DNA from: Effrenium voratum | Lineage: Eukaryota > Sar > Dinophyceae > Suessiales > Symbiodiniaceae | Assembly: GCA_963377175.1 (NCBI GenBank) | Contig: CAUJNA010003828.1 | Span: 137,001 to 201,000 of the forward strand | DNA length: 64,000 nucleotides | Reading direction: 5' to 3' | Shown here: positions 12,679 to 25,080 of the stretch, piece after piece | Layout: every line of letters starts with the position of its first letter | Numbering within the stretch: the stretch's first letter is position 1 | Made by a program: the position numbers and the translations under genes | The notes under the pieces: model-generated | The model's database searches: none | What the model was told of the DNA's origin: nothing | What the model saw: the letters and a program-made list of their open reading frames with translations, nothing else

Positions 12679-13362
12679 CTGCGAAGGCAGTCCCCAGAAG
12701 CGCCAAAGCGCAAGCGGCCGGCCTGGTGCTCCCCCCCCGCCCATCGTGGATGTCCGCGTGAGTTTTCCCCTAAACCCGCCAAACATGGGGTGCCCTCAAA
12801 GAAAAAACACACACATCAGCATGGAAGCTCATAGGTTCCCTGGAACTCAACCTCCTATCCACTTCCATAGTGGGAAGGGTGCATCCACAGATTGCGTGCT
12901 ATGCACTTCCACATTTGGAGAAGTCCCCACCTTGAAGCAAGGCCGTGTCGAGCTGACGTCATCCATGCGTGCTCATGTAGAAACTGAATGTAGAGACATG
13001 TAGGCAGTGCAAACAGTGCAGCATGCAGCATGCCTCTCACTTGGCCCTTTGCAGCAGGCAGGAGTCGCCAAATGGATAGGGCGTCATTGATGTCGGACAG
13101 CAATCTGAACTCAGTTCACAGTTGATCGCAATGGATTCATTGTAATTAGCGTGTTTTATTTTCATCATTGCAACTGTCGTTATTATTATGACCATTGCTA
13201 TCATCGTTCTGTCTCCTACCATCGAAACTCTTATCATTATTAATATTGTTATGTATCATTCTGGAATCACTGCTGTTGTTGCGTCTAATTTACCATTCAT
13301 AGTAGTGACATCTTGCGAACACCATTGGTTGGCACCCAACATTTTGGATACTCCGTGCCCTG

Positions 13363-13393
<31 letters not shown>

Positions 13394-15978
13394 TATGTAC
13401 AGCACTGAGTTCAATTGCAGTGAACCATCTTTTTGATAATACAATTATCCGCTCATGTGCAACACAATATAGCTCAAATTGATAGTTACATTCTCGGTCC
13501 GTGGGCGGGTCTTTGTGTAAAGGCTGGTTCTTCGGCCATGCGCATTGGTCACATAGCTCGCCACAAGGCGATGCGAGCGATGGCAGGCCCATAAGCTATG
13601 GACAGTTGAGGCGCAACTGACCTGGGCTCCCGCCTCAGGCGCCAAGTCACCTGGGCAGAAAGCACCCCAAGACATCTGCGCTCGTGGGGGAATTTGCCTT
13701 TCCTGGGCTGCCCGTTTTCGGATCCCCCGCTAAAAGTTCAGTGGGCTAAATGGAAACTACCACTAAAAAGTAAAAAGCTAAAAGGCTAAGGGGATGGCTG
13801 GGAGCCACCAAGCTTCTTGGTGGGGAAGATCTCATCTTTCTTGAGGTGGTTTGCCCATGGGTCTCATGTAAAGGACCTTTTGATCAACCCCCAATCTGCG
13901 CCTAGCCGCGAACACGCGAGCCAAAGCACACAAGGTTCAAGCCAAGGAGCAATTGGGTCTGGGAATGGAAGAGGTGCAAAGGCTACTCGAAACAGCAAGC
14001 GCAGCGTGGGAGCAACATCCTGGAAACAATCACATGTGAAGATGATTGGACGAGGTCAACATTTAATTATGTTGATGCCACAGAATGTTCGTCTGCAACC
14101 TCGGAAACGAGCTGTCTCTATGCGTGTTCCATCACCTTGACTGGAGCTACAAGTAGCACTGCGCCACATCTTGAGCTCAACCCAACCACCCCATACGGGT
14201 ATGCCTTTTTGCAAAGGAACCCAAACGTGGCTTCGCTCTTCCAGCTGGTTACAACACAAAAAGAGGGTCGCCTCGAAAAAAGACGAGCCACCCATATCCA
14301 GTGCAAGCTAGGGTAAGCAGCTCCTCGAATGTGTTGGGTTAAACCCGGATGCCGTAAGCTCTTTGGGTTCTCGTTTTGGGTTTTGCTGACATTTGAGGTC
14401 CCGCCAAAATCCTTGTTGCCGCATCCGGGGTTGGAACGGATCTCATGACCTCTGGCTTTTTCGTCCCCAAGGACTTGTTGAAACATGACTCCAGTGATAC
14501 GGGAAAATGACGCTCAACCTTCTTAAGCAAACGAGAGTGCCTTTTCTTCTGCGGGTATGCTTTCTGGTTGATGTTGAAGGGAAATCGGCTGGAACGCCAC
14601 CCATTTTGTGGGTCCTCAACAAAAACGACACGCATCCAACTGAAAGCAAAGGACTGCCTGAGACCCCTTTTCCCACTTGCGGATTCGCGGAACCAACCCT
14701 GCCATCGGCCTGGCGTGCCTTTGGCGCCATGCGCGCCAAAGAGCGGGCCGAAGTGCCGAAGGGCGCCGGATGATTGGAGCTGGAAGTTGGAGCTGGGGCT
14801 GGTAGACATCTGGCGACAAACATCTGGCAAGACCTTCTGGGAGTTGGCAATGAGATCCCTGTTTTTGGGGGTGAGGAATTGTTTCGTTGGTCGTTGGCAA
14901 TGAGATCCTTCTTTCTTGGGGTGAGGAATTGTTTCTGTCCCCTCCATAGGCTAATGGAGGACATGAATGGGGTGTCGCAGACGAAATGCGGCACGCCTGC
15001 ATTGTACTGCTGCGCACGTGTAGCTTCCCACCTCTGGTGGCATGGACTCGCTCAACCTCTCTGGCCCGAGCTCAAGTTCAAGGCTGGCAAAGCGGCAACG
15101 AGGAGCGAGATGCGAGGCGATGCATGCTTCGGCCTCACTCGTGGCGAAGTCCGTTCAACATGCAGCCTGTACCAACTACATCATCGCGCCTTGCTGAGCA
15201 AACTTGGAAGGGCAATACTACTAGTCAGCCCTACCCATGCGAAATCCGAAAGCCTTCCTAGTGCATGCTCATGGGAAATGCAATTGCGCTCTGAAGCGCT
15301 TCAACCTCCGTTGCTTCAAGCCTGAACAACTGAATCCTGAAACCATGTGGATCTTTCAAGGCTACCGCCACCTCGCATGGAACAGCCGCACAGGCGCGGC
15401 GTGCAGGCGTGCTCGTCATTCTTAACACTTCTGGCGGCTTTCATCACCCTTAGTCTTTGCAGAACATGAATGTACAACCTGTGCAAGCACTGGCGTTCTG
15501 CTTGCATTTCACCCTAGCCCTCATTGGTGATTTGGATTGGTGGTTTGGTGGTTCCGGGGTGTTGCCCCTTTACCCTCTACAAAAGCCAGTCGCTCAATTC
15601 CCAAACCAAATCCAAATCCAAACCACCAATCAGCGGCTACCTGAACAGTTGTACTTATGCATGCACTGCCTCCAAATCACGTCCGCTCTTTTTGAATTCC
15701 ATGACAGCGGCTCAGGCGTTGCCGTTGGATGCCTTGAGAGCTTGTACCTGCGCCGTTGCCAACACTCTGCTACTAGACCTTCGTTGCAACATGCAGCATC
15801 ATGGACCGCAAGGGCTATGGGGGCTATCCCTTGTTAACCCTTAATAAGACCTCATTAAGGGCTGTCCATGGCATATGCTGGGCTTATGCAGGGATAGCCA
15901 TTCTAGAGGTCAAATGCGGGGAAACAAAAAAAAACAAAAAGACATCGGCAGCACCAAGGCACGACGCTGTGTTGCCAG
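12679..15978. other. Presumed intronic stretch
   Basis: Contains a TA run (13363-13388), a half family-I end (14280-14300) and the 48-bp direct repeat. Frames at 14690-14760 (plus) and 15340-15500 (minus, QCLHRLYIHVLQRLRVMKAA) are possible exons without firm sites. Confidence 0.35.
14845..14940. repeat. Two ~48-bp direct repeats
   Basis: GTTGGCAATGAGATCC ... GGGGTGAGGAATTGTTTC occurs twice in tandem. Confidence 0.75.
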
Positions 15979-16200
15979 CCCTTCCGGGCGGCTTTGACGG
16001 ATGGGTTTCGATGGGCTGCTTGCACAGGAGTGCTCTCGACAATGGTGGTACCAACGTGATCTTGCTTCTTGCGCCGTGGCGCAACTCCTCATTGCTTGCT
16101 GAAATAGCAGGCTTTGTTTCATCGCACAACGGCATACTGGCGCAGAGTAAGACATTCGACAACTACACAGAAAAAAATGGTTGGTACTTCTTCCAATGCC
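15979..16200 (+). CDS. ACT-domain-like exon, possibly PurU-type
   Basis: The plus frame reads TNVILLLAPWRNSSLLAEIA, then GFVSSHNGILAQSKTFDNYT, then EKNGWYFFQCQ. The layout (beta strand, helix starting near SLLAEI, a turn with SHNG, then D...G.(F/Y)FF) matches the N-terminal ACT domain of formyltetrahydrofolate deformylase, whose usual pattern is CPD..G.(V/I)A..., H..NI..., D...G.FFMR. A CACAG acceptor precedes it at 16027. No formyltransferase exon was found nearby, so the enzyme call is tentative. It is one of the few convincing plus-strand pieces and would lie inside an intron of the minus-strand chain if that is one gene. Confidence 0.35.
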
Positions 16201-17881
16201 AACCCTCAAGCAAAGCTAGCCTCAGTGGCCAAGTCAAACACATTCATTGAGCTTCACCTATATTAAACATATCTATATATGCAGGGCTATAAATTTCAAC
16301 AGGGAACTACCGAACTCAAGTGGTTGGACATGATTCCCCACTTCAATGGTGTCCAAAGGGTCCATTTGAATTCAACTGCATATGGTACCCCCCCCCCCCC
16401 GTCACCCCCATGGACCTGCCAAAGGCCAAAGGAAATTCAAGGCGGGCTCGTCCCAGGTCCAACAAGAGGGCTTGGGGACTCAGTGGACTTGAAGACTGAA
16501 TCCTGGCCCCGCAACCCCCACGAAAAACTTCAGTGTTTGCAGGAACTTAGTTCTTTTTTTTTGGATGGATCCATTGCTCGGAAAACTGTTCAGAGAATCT
16601 TGGATCTTGGATCAACCCAGAAGACGTTAAGCTTCTCCAAACACTTTGAAGTTGTTCGGGGGCTTTGGGGGGGGGCCAGGATTGAAGCATGTCTGCACAA
16701 TATTCAAAGTTCTATGAAATCCTTGATCTTCACGTTCGCTGGGATTGAACTTGACAGTTTCTGAACAACCTCGAACTTAGTCCTTGAATATTGAGGCCCC
16801 TCTTGACTTGGGACGTGCCGAACTCGCAAACGACCGGGACCCTTTTCGAAGGGCACAACATCGTATTGGATCAATGCTGCACACTGCTTTTTGTTTGCAA
16901 CAGTCGCCAAAACGCCCATCCATACTTTTGACACACTTTTCTGCTTTTGGTTTGGCTAAGTTCGTGCTTGGTAATAAGTTTAATGGCAGTACAAGTAGAT
17001 ACTGACATTGACTTCTTCTAAACGTGATTGAGTTTCTGTTATTGAAATGGCATTTGCGGTATGCGTTTATCTCCAAATCATTTGTTTTTAATGGAGCTAT
17101 AGACAAAAACAAAAACATAATACGTTCGATTTGAAATTGCATTGAATATGAACCATCAATTTAAATTGGGTGTTCTTCTCAATTTTGAGTTTACGCAAGT
17201 TCCAATGTGGGACCACGGGCTTCCTGTCTAAAGGGAAACAAAAGAATGCCGAAGCTAGGCATCCTATTTCTGAAGCCCAGGGGAAAGGTTCACCAATTGC
17301 TCCAGAGACCCGAACGCGTCATTGAGTCTCTGGGAAACCCAAAGCACTCCAGGGTTGTACCTTAGGGCTTGCATCCCGAATGAACGAAAGAACGAACGCA
17401 CGAACAAATGACTAAACGAAGAAAGGAAGAAAGGAAGGAAGAACAATAGTATGTAGATGACTATTTCCTTTTGGCCCCCCAAACAACAAAATCCCCGTAT
17501 GGGTGTGTCTCTGTTGTTTTTTTCTCTTGGGGGGGGGAGGGGGGCGAAGGGAGGACACCATTGAACCTCCCTAAGCATTTCGGGCGTTCGCGAGCTTTCG
17601 CGCCTCTCTGAACCAAAGCTTGGCTCCATAGGTCGGAAAATACCCCCAGTTTCTCGGATTCCGTTTACTTAGTGAATCCTTTTGGAGACCCAAAAAGAGA
17701 GGGTAGCCCAAAGCTCACGTCACTTCTGGAGTGGCCGAAACAAGTCCAGGGACTTGTGTCTCACTACCAAACTGATCCAAACCCCCCCAAAAAATAGAGA
17801 AAAAGTCCAGGAGCTCAGGGAGTGAGTTTTCACGTCACCAGCCGCATGATCAGAGAGGAGCTTCTGGGACCGGGTACACCA

Positions 17882-18035
17882 AGGCCATGGGTCAAAACTC
17901 AAAATCGTATAGTCAACATCCAAAATCCAACCACCAAAATCGGTCCTAAAATGGGTGGTGCACCAATAGGTTCTAAAATGGCTGGTGAATTCACCTATCC
18001 CAAATGGCATCCCAAAACGGTTTTGACCCACGGCC
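17882..18035. mobile_element. Family-E inverted-repeat element
   Basis: 154 bp, ends GGCCATGGGTCAAAA ... TTTTGACCCACGGCC, core CTAAAATGGGTGGTG. Other copies: 1398-1537, 46311-46430 (right end missing), 48302-48440 and a fragment at 49385-49425. Confidence 0.8.
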
Positions 18036-18157
18036 ATATTTTGAATAAATCATCTCACAGGTCGTGGGACCTCGCGCACTTCTCTCACCTCGCGCCAGTT
18101 TTGACCCCCGGCCACCTTCGAAGACTCCCCAGCGACGAGTGACGGGTCGCTTCCCGC

Positions 18158-18203
18158 CTGCTCGCTGAGCTGCTGCCGCTCCGCCTGCAAGGCTTTGCAG
18201 CGC
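18158..18203 (-). CDS. Coiled-coil micro-exon (RCKALQAERQQLSEQ)
   Basis: 46 nt with acceptor ATCGAG|G and GC donor GAGCAG|GCGG. The frame continues past the donor (AGSDPSLVAGESSKVAGG). Confidence 0.5.
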
Positions 18204-18308
18204 CTCGATCGGGCCGGTGGGGGGGTGAAGTGGTGGGCCCGGGCCGCCAAAAGGGGGTGGTTTTGGGGGAAGGGCCAAAGGGAAGCCAAAACCTGGCGAT
18301 AAAACGCG

Positions 18309-18400
18309 CCCCCCAAAACCCCCTTAAAACCCCCTTAAAACCCCCTAAAACTCCCTTAAACCACCAAAACCCCACCAAAACCACCAGGAGGGGGGCCGCA
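18309..18400. repeat. CCCCTTAAAA-type simple repeat
   Basis: CCCCCTTAAAA and CACCAAAACC variants run for about 90 bp. The unit differs from the TTTAGGG-type telomere repeat. Confidence 0.6.
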
Positions 18401-18899
18401 AGTCATAACCCATCCCTTTTAAAATGGTGTACCCAAGCCAATGGAAAGAACTACAACGTTCGCTTACGCGGGCTTTGATTATGGCTCATCTTCACAACCC
18501 TCGGTATGGGCTTCCAAACAACTGACGTGTTGTTTGTTGTTGTTGCGCCCCCTACTAAACATGAGCAGAACCAAAAGACCAACAAATCTAAGGGTAGCTT
18601 TCACCATTATTTTCAGCCATCGTGCTTTTCAAAAACCTGCCATTTCCCCAGGGTTTTCGGTGGTTTTCCGGAAAGAAGGATCCCTGCAACGAATGGGGAA
18701 GTTACCCCTAGAACAAACCCAGCAACTTGCCAAGAACTGTGAAGTCATTGCAGGGAACCCCTTTGTGGGTCATGACCTTTTCGCTGAGACCTCCAAAGCG
18801 GAGGGTGCCTTGTTTTCAGGGTACCGCTTTTTGGTAGGTTTTAGAGGGAAACCCAAAGGAAAACCACGATTTTGGGGGTCACCCAAAAAAAAGACACAC

Positions 18900-19215
18900 C
18901 CAATGCGCAGCGCAAATAGCGCAGATTACGTTGCGCAGAGTGAGCTGCGGAGACAATTGCTTGCGGCGAGTGCAAATAGGTGCGGTGCCTTGCACAGAAT
19001 GACTTGAACGGGGTGATATGCGCAATAAAGGTGACTTACGCGAAGTAACTTGCGCTGAGTCACTAGCACAGGTTGATTTGCACAGAATGACTTGTGGAGT
19101 GTAGTAGCTTGCGCCAAGCATCTAGTGAAGAATGTCTTGCACAAAAAGACTTGCCCTGACCGTTTTATAGGACCTAAGTAGGGCCTTGACCATGGCGCAG
19201 AGTGATTTGGAGAGA
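18900..19215. repeat. Degenerate ~20-bp tandem array
   Basis: Variants of TTGCGCAGAGTGACTTGCAC recur about 14 times with drift (GCACAGAATGACTTG, GCGAAGTAACTTGCG, GCGCAGAGTGATTTG). No gene seen. Confidence 0.7.
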
Positions 19216-20385
19216 GTGGTACGCGAGAGAAAAACCATTGGGCCACGTGGGTGGCATTTCTCCCCTTGGAATCCTTTTAACGCCAACGGGTGGCTTCCCT
19301 TTGGCTTCCCTTCAAAACCGGAGTGCACCAGTTTGAGAAGCCCAGCAATTCGAACGGGGGTCCACAAACCAAATTAAGTCATGATCATGGAAGAAAGTCA
19401 GAGAAAGGGAGGAGAAGGAGAACGGAATGGGAGGATGAGGAACACCACGTAACCCATTAGCCACATAACGGTTATAAGAAATAAACATGAGTGGTCTTCC
19501 CATCCCTTCATCTCTCTCCATTTTCAGTTTACGATATATATATATATATATATATCCTGTAACCATATATATATATATATATTCTGTAAATCATATATGC
19601 TGGAAGTGGCACGTGAGAGATATGAATGCATGTCCTTTCCATTCAAACATTTTACAGTAGGAAAGGACATGATGAGAAGAGACACCTGGTTTATCTTCTT
19701 CTCCATCTCTCGGCTGCAAGTGAACTCCCTAGAGACGAAAACTGAGTTTAAGAATGGAAACAAACATCTGCTTTAGTTTATTCGGCCTCATCTGTCTTTC
19801 CCTGATTTCTCGCACGCTTCCACGGTATCCGTTCTGAACTTAATAAATACCTTTCCTTTCTCGAACTATTTTAGTATTTATCCCCTCATTTTGCCGTGCA
19901 GAGTGCTGACCAGCTGGTTTCCGTCAATCACACATCTTCAGTACAAGTGTGGCACTGCCACAAAGTACTCCAGCCTTAGCAGATTGAATGCTGCAATATG
20001 TTTTGAATTTGCTAGCATGTTGGTAAGCAAGGAAGTAAGGACGCAAGGTAGCAAAACTAGGGGCCATGATTGGAATCTGACGCGTCGGAATTCCTGCCCA
20101 GCTTTGCGGACAACTCACCTGTCATGGAAAAACATGAACGAACAAGTGGCCCAAGCAGGAAGAACACCATGCCTCCAAAGCTTCAGACTACAGCTTCCGC
20201 TGCAAGATTGCACTCCGCGAGTTGAAGCAACATACCGCACGGAGCTTCAGCCAACAAGAGCCATGTAGCAAATTGTTACTGCGAAGACTTCGGCACTACT
20301 CATGTATACGTATATATCTACACGTATCTCTATATATATATTATAATATACTGTATAGTTAATCGTCAATTTTGCCCTTGCACAC

Positions 20386-20565
20386 TTAGATCTCCAAAAT
20401 GCCGAAGCCTTTCAAACACTGGCATGCACTCCTTGCCCCAAACCAGCCCGCCCGCATTTGCTCAGCCGTCACATGCGGCGTCTCGTGCTGAACTCTCAGG
20501 ATCTCTCGAACCCGAGCCCAGCACTCTTGCATGGTTGCCTTCTCTTTCACGAGGGCATCTCTGTC
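20386..20565 (-). CDS. 60-codon exon ending in a stop
   Basis: Acceptor TCGCAG|GAC opens DRDALVKEKATMQECWARVR, continuing EILRVQHETPHVTAEQMRAG to a TAA at 20386. It reads as a helical protein end, followed by AT-rich DNA. If it is terminal, the coiled-coil chain contains at least two genes; a donor before the stop (for example GCAAG|GAGT) would remove that conclusion. Confidence 0.45.
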   Translation of the reverse strand, partial: DRDALVKEKATMQECWARVREILRVQHETPHVTAEQMRAGWFGARSACQCLKGFGILEI

Positions 20566-21116
20566 CTGCGATGTTAGCACATCCAGTTCGCAATTGAACA
20601 GTGCCAAAGCAACACATCCCCAATTTCAGTCCAAGAAACTTCCACATTTTGCTTTCTGCAGATGCTGGTGCACGGTGGCCACTCATGGTTCAGGCTGGTA
20701 AGGTTTGGGCTGACTTCTTGAAAAGGTTCCCCAGTCATATGACAGTCGCGTTGCGGGCTCAACGCGCAACCCTGAACCACGTAACCACAATGTGTTACTA
20801 AACACGCATCGGAGTCAGCGTCAAAATTGCTTGTCTGAGGTGCATTCATAGCTTGGACGTTCCGTATCATTGTTCATGTCGTTTCTCGTGTTTTTGGGCA
20901 TCGTCTTGTGGACGTCCCGTCTTGTTTTTCGAGAAACAACCAAACACAACATGTGCGTGAAACACTCCTGCATAAAGTAAATAACGGTAATCTTGAAGCT
21001 GACTCCGAATGAGTGAGTAAAACAAATTATATGTATGTAGATTTGTACTGCACTGTATCTCAATGCAGCGTAGTGGAATTGTTGCGAGTGCATCTGCGTA
21101 TATGTATCTGTGCAGG

Positions 21117-21260
21117 TGTGTATGTGTGTGTATATATATATATGTGTGTTTGTGTGTGTGCGCATGTGTGTCTGTGTGTCTGTGTGTCTGTGTATGTGTG
21201 TAATTATGTGTGTATGTCGTCCATGCATGCATGCATGCATGCATGCATGCATGCATGTAT
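21117..21260. repeat. TG/TA and ATGC microsatellites
   Basis: TG-rich run at 21117-21205 followed by GCAT repeats at 21221-21256. Confidence 0.9.
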
Positions 21261-21823
21261 GTATGGATGTATGGATGTCTTAATATGTTTATGTACTGTA
21301 TGCATGCATGTTTTTACGTCCATGTGCAATCAATATTCTGCGCCCGGCATGTGCAGCATCAGGGGACCCCGCTGGCCCTGGGGCCTTAGCGACCGGACTG
21401 GAACACCGATGCCGCTGAGGCCAAGCACATGCCTATGGGTGTGCGAAACTGAGTCAGAAGTGGATGGAGTGAAACCTGAACCAAATCAACCAACGCAACC
21501 CCCGTGAAGTGTCCTCAAATGTTGTCTGCCTATGCCAGCCATGTGAAATAGTCAGCATCATCTGCATTCTGCTCTGCTTGCCTGCCTGCCTTTCTACTTA
21601 TTGGCCTATTCGGGACCAAGGCAACTGGTTGAAGCACCATGCATCAAGCTCCAAAGGTCAATAGCATCTCACAGATTTCACCTGGGTGTATCTCGACATA
21701 GGGGCCCCCTTTACACCAACCCCCTAAGAACGGGGGTACTCCAAAGGAGACCGACCCACCTTTTATGCGGTCCTGGTACAATTTCGCCTGGGGCTCGGCC
21801 GGGCGAAACGATTCGAGTTGCAC

Positions 21824-21903
21824 CTCCGACGTGCGTCCTTCAGTAGCTGGGACTCTTTCTTCTCATTGCGAAGCCTGAGCTCCGCATTCTCCTTCTCGAG
21901 AAC
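21824..21903 (-). CDS. Coiled-coil micro-exon (VLEKENAELRLRNEKKESQL)
   Basis: 80 nt with acceptor CGCAG|GTT and GT donor CGGAG|GTGC; it enters in phase 0 and leaves in phase 2. Leucines are spaced as in a coiled coil and nearly every other residue is charged. The best coiled-coil exon of the set. Confidence 0.6.
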
Positions 21904-22067
21904 CTGCGGCCGCAAGCAAATGGAGAACCCAGAAAAAAACATGAAAGGATATAGAAAGTGCTGCAAACCCTGGCCTATGTACACAAACAATGAATCTGTA
22001 GCAAACCGGAAGTTAACTGGAGCGAAAGCAAGGCATGCGGCTGCTGCGGAAGTTGCCCGTTCACTGC

Positions 22068-22118
22068 CTCTGCTCTTCTCTGCATCTTGCCCTTTTGGCG
22101 CTTGTACTGCCCAAGCAC
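22068..22118 (-). CDS. Coiled-coil micro-exon (VLGQYKRQKGKMQRRAE)
   Basis: 51 nt, phase 0 at both ends, with acceptor TCCCAG|GTG and GC donor GCAGAG|GCAG. The next exon at 21903 follows 164 bp later in a matching phase. Confidence 0.55.
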
Positions 22119-22732
22119 CTGGGACACAAGCAAAACATCAACAAAGTTGGAGCCTTATTCTTCCAGCATGTTCTACTGGTACTGTGGATGCACGAAATCC
22201 ATGCCACACGCCAGTTGGGATGGATAAAACCTGGATGAAACCCCGTGAATACTGGATCCACCTGCCATCTAGTTGGTGACTTATCCCCTCAGGATTTCAT
22301 CCATCTCCACTGTTGCTCGGCGACAGTTTTGCTACTCCACTGTACCCAAGCAGACATGGCATCGCACTGGGTGCTATGGGTCCGTTAGGGGAAATTAACA
22401 ATTATGGGCTATTTGGCACCAAATGCACAACTGCTTTCGCCATCTCATACCACCAAACACCTGCAAGCAAGCAGTCAGCCTGGAGCACATGTGCCGTGAG
22501 TTCCTTGTATGGGTCGTTCTTGGCCTTGAAAGGAACACCTACCATTTCCGTGCGCATCCCAGCAAATGAAATATGGCACACATCCCCAGTGGCCCTTGTT
22601 AGATTTTAAAAATCTCCACCGGAAACGGGAATCGACCAAGGTGAGAGCCAAATGGCTCTCTCCTTCCGAGTGACTGGTTTCGACTGAGCCCCTGGCCTTG
22701 TCGGATTTCGACAAAGCGTCCTCGGTGCGTCA

Positions 22733-22848
22733 ATATGGGTGTGTCTTGTTTGGAGGTACCCATTTTCTGTATTTTGTTGTGGTTTATAAACAAAAACCAA
22801 AAGGAAATCGGTTATTTCGGGGTCCCCTAAAACATGACACACCCATAT
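22733..22848. mobile_element. Family-I inverted-repeat element
   Basis: 116 bp, ends ATATGGGTGTGTC ... GACACACCCATAT. Half copies ending ACACCCATATC or similar occur near 14290, 25200 and 58970. Confidence 0.7.
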
Positions 22849-23083
22849 CCATCGACCCGATACCGAGAGGAACCCGGCGGCAAAATCCATAAGCGTCCTG
22901 CAAAACCCACAGGGGCTGAACAGGCCCAAAAACCGATTCTCTGGCAATCTTGCCCCTTGCTCAGGTCATATGTGAGAGACCATTGGTCAGCAAAAAGAGA
23001 ATAATTTCGCAGTGATTGGCCTACTGGCACTGAAGGTTATGCGTTCAGGGCTTGTCAATGCACAGGACAAGCACACAGCATAC

Positions 23084-23198
23084 CTCAGTTGTTCAGTGAC
23101 CCTGGAAAAAAAGGGAACCCTTTTTTGGGAAGACCATTTTAGTGGGGCAGCCACCAAAAAAAAAGGGGAAAAATAATTGGGGCCACTGAACAACTGAG
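23084..23198. mobile_element. Family-A MITE, copy 2
   Basis: 115 bp, perfect 15-bp terminal inverted repeats, ATAC duplication at 23080-23083 / 23199-23202. Read on the minus strand, duplication plus element is GTATCTCAG ... CTGAG|GTAT, i.e. a GT-AG unit whose removal would restore the pre-insertion sequence exactly. Confidence 0.9.
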
Positions 23199-23301
23199 AT
23201 ACGGTACAGCAATTCGCTTGCCGATGTGTTTGCCCGAGACCTGGGAAAGTGGTCCTTGGGACAAAGTGAAGCTGAACAGGGATCCGGATGCATGACAACA
23301 C

Positions 23302-23625
23302 TTGAACACTCCGCAACTTGTAAATGGTGGGTTCAACCTTTACTTTGGGTGTTGAGTAAGCAACATGTTTCAAATGGTTGCATGATTTTCTTTTAAGGAG
23401 CCCTGCTGAAATCAACGGCTTCTCTCCTGACTTCAGATTAAACGAGCATGTCCCGTAGGAGGCATCAATGGTTGTGGGCCTCAAAGCCAAGTTCAGGACG
23501 TGAAACTGTGAACAGGGCTCCTTAAAAGAAATCCATGCAACCATTTGAAACATGGATGGCTTTTTCAACCCCAAAACAAAAAGAAAGTTGAAACCACCAT
23601 CTACAAGTTGCGGAGTGTTGTCTCA
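23302..23625. repeat. Head-to-head pair of family-J repeats
   Basis: Arms of about 100 and 118 bp (23302-23404 and 23508-23625) are inverted copies, both containing CGCAACTTGTA, AACATGTTTCAAATGGTTGC or its complement, and an inner end near AAGGAGCCCTG. About 100 bp separates them. A third single copy lies at 24915-25012. Confidence 0.75.
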
Positions 23626-24641
23626 GTTAAACATCCTTGCCACAAAGCAAAATGGCCACAAGCGGTATCTTGGACACACCGAAAGATGAGACCATGACCC
23701 AATTCCAGGCAAACCAGTAGAAACCATGAAGCTGACGCCGGGACAAATTCTAAACATATTCCTTCCATTCACCCCTCCCAGCTCTGGCTGTATCCACCTG
23801 TAAGCTTTTCGGAAACTATACTCAGCGTCCCCCTAGTTGGTGGTTCAGATTGGTGGCTTGGGGATTTGAACCCTTGGTTGTTGTAGAGGGCAAATGAGAA
23901 ACCACCAACAACTAGAAGGAACCTGATATAGACTGTCCCGGAAGCCCACCCTTTGCAAAAGAAATCCGGGCACGGGCAACGTCCATCCACAACTGAGAGA
24001 GAAAGAATGAAAGGGACAATTCAAGACTCAAACGACGAAGTCGGACTCAAACATAGACTTAAATAACAGCAAACAACGCAAACAGCCAGACTCGGCAAAA
24101 CCAACTTCGGACTCACAAACAGAAACAAATAAAACACAAATTTGGACTCGTGGGTGCAGGAGGATGTAAAAAAAAAAAAAACGAAACAAAAGAACCGAAC
24201 AAACACAAACAAGATCAAGTAGACATCAAATACAAACAAATTCGGACTCAATTTAGGCTGGGGGGAGGTGAAGCGGGGGACGGACTGGCCTTTCAATTTG
24301 CTCTTTCTGTTTTTGTTTGTTTCTTGTGTGTGTGTGTTTGTGTTTTTGTCTGAGCCTGAAAACATATCGTCTTTGGGGTCCGGGTTGGCTTTGTTTCACG
24401 TGGATACACGAACTCCCAAAATTTCCAGGCAATAATTCAGTCGCCAAATCAAGATCTTCAAAGGACATGACCTGAAATCTTCTCAAATCTGCAAGGATCT
24501 TCAGAGGATTCATGCCTGGACGTTCAACCGCTACAACCTCAAACTCGTCAGGCGCTTGCCGTCGCGGGGTCTAACTCCTTCCCCCATCTGCCGGGCTTGC
24601 AAGACAAAATATGCTGAAACCAGACCCCTTTCGAACTTAGG

Positions 24642-24753
24642 TTAACTAGGTCCTCCAGTGAGAGGTGTGAGAATAAGGGTACCCTTTTTCCTGTAGTCTA
24701 TTTTAGTAGGGGAACCCTCCCCCCTAAAAGGCACTACGGGGGGACCTAGTTAA
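24642..24753. mobile_element. Family-B inverted-repeat element
   Basis: Ends TTAACTAGGTCC ... GGACCTAGTTAA. If TTAA is the duplication, the element is CTAGGTCCTCCAG ... GGACCTAG. Core words GAATAAGGGTACC and GTAGTCTATTTTAG recur in all copies. Confidence 0.75.
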
Positions 24754-25080
24754 AAAAGAAAGAACCAAAACACTTTTGGGACTTAGGGAATCCCTAAAAG
24801 GGGCGTTCGACCAAAAGGTGGCCAAGATCTTCCTCAAGCAACTTTTGAGGTACCAGTCAGCAACTTTTCAGGCACATAATTACTCCACAGGGATCCTTAC
24901 ATTATACACCTGAAAATTGCCTTGTAAATGGTGGTTTCAACCTTTATTTTGGTGTTGAAAAAGCAACATGTTTCAAATGGTTGCAACATGTATCTTTTAA
25001 GGAACCCTGATACTCCAAGCAACATATTCCATGCAACTTTTTCATGAGGCCTTAGGGAATGCCTTATCGCGGTGCCCCGC

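Noticed and set aside
14339..14994. Minus frames of 183-202 codons
   Set aside because: They run across the 48-bp direct repeat and an eroded family-I end and are open in overlapping frames; no consistent exon could be chosen.
18309..18400. Telomere-like repeat
   Set aside because: The unit CCCCCTTAAAA does not match the TTTAGGG-type repeat expected, and it is interstitial and short.
24021..24365. Minus frame of 114 codons rich in Phe and Val
   Set aside because: It is the complement of an AAAC-rich tract, so the bias explains the open frame.
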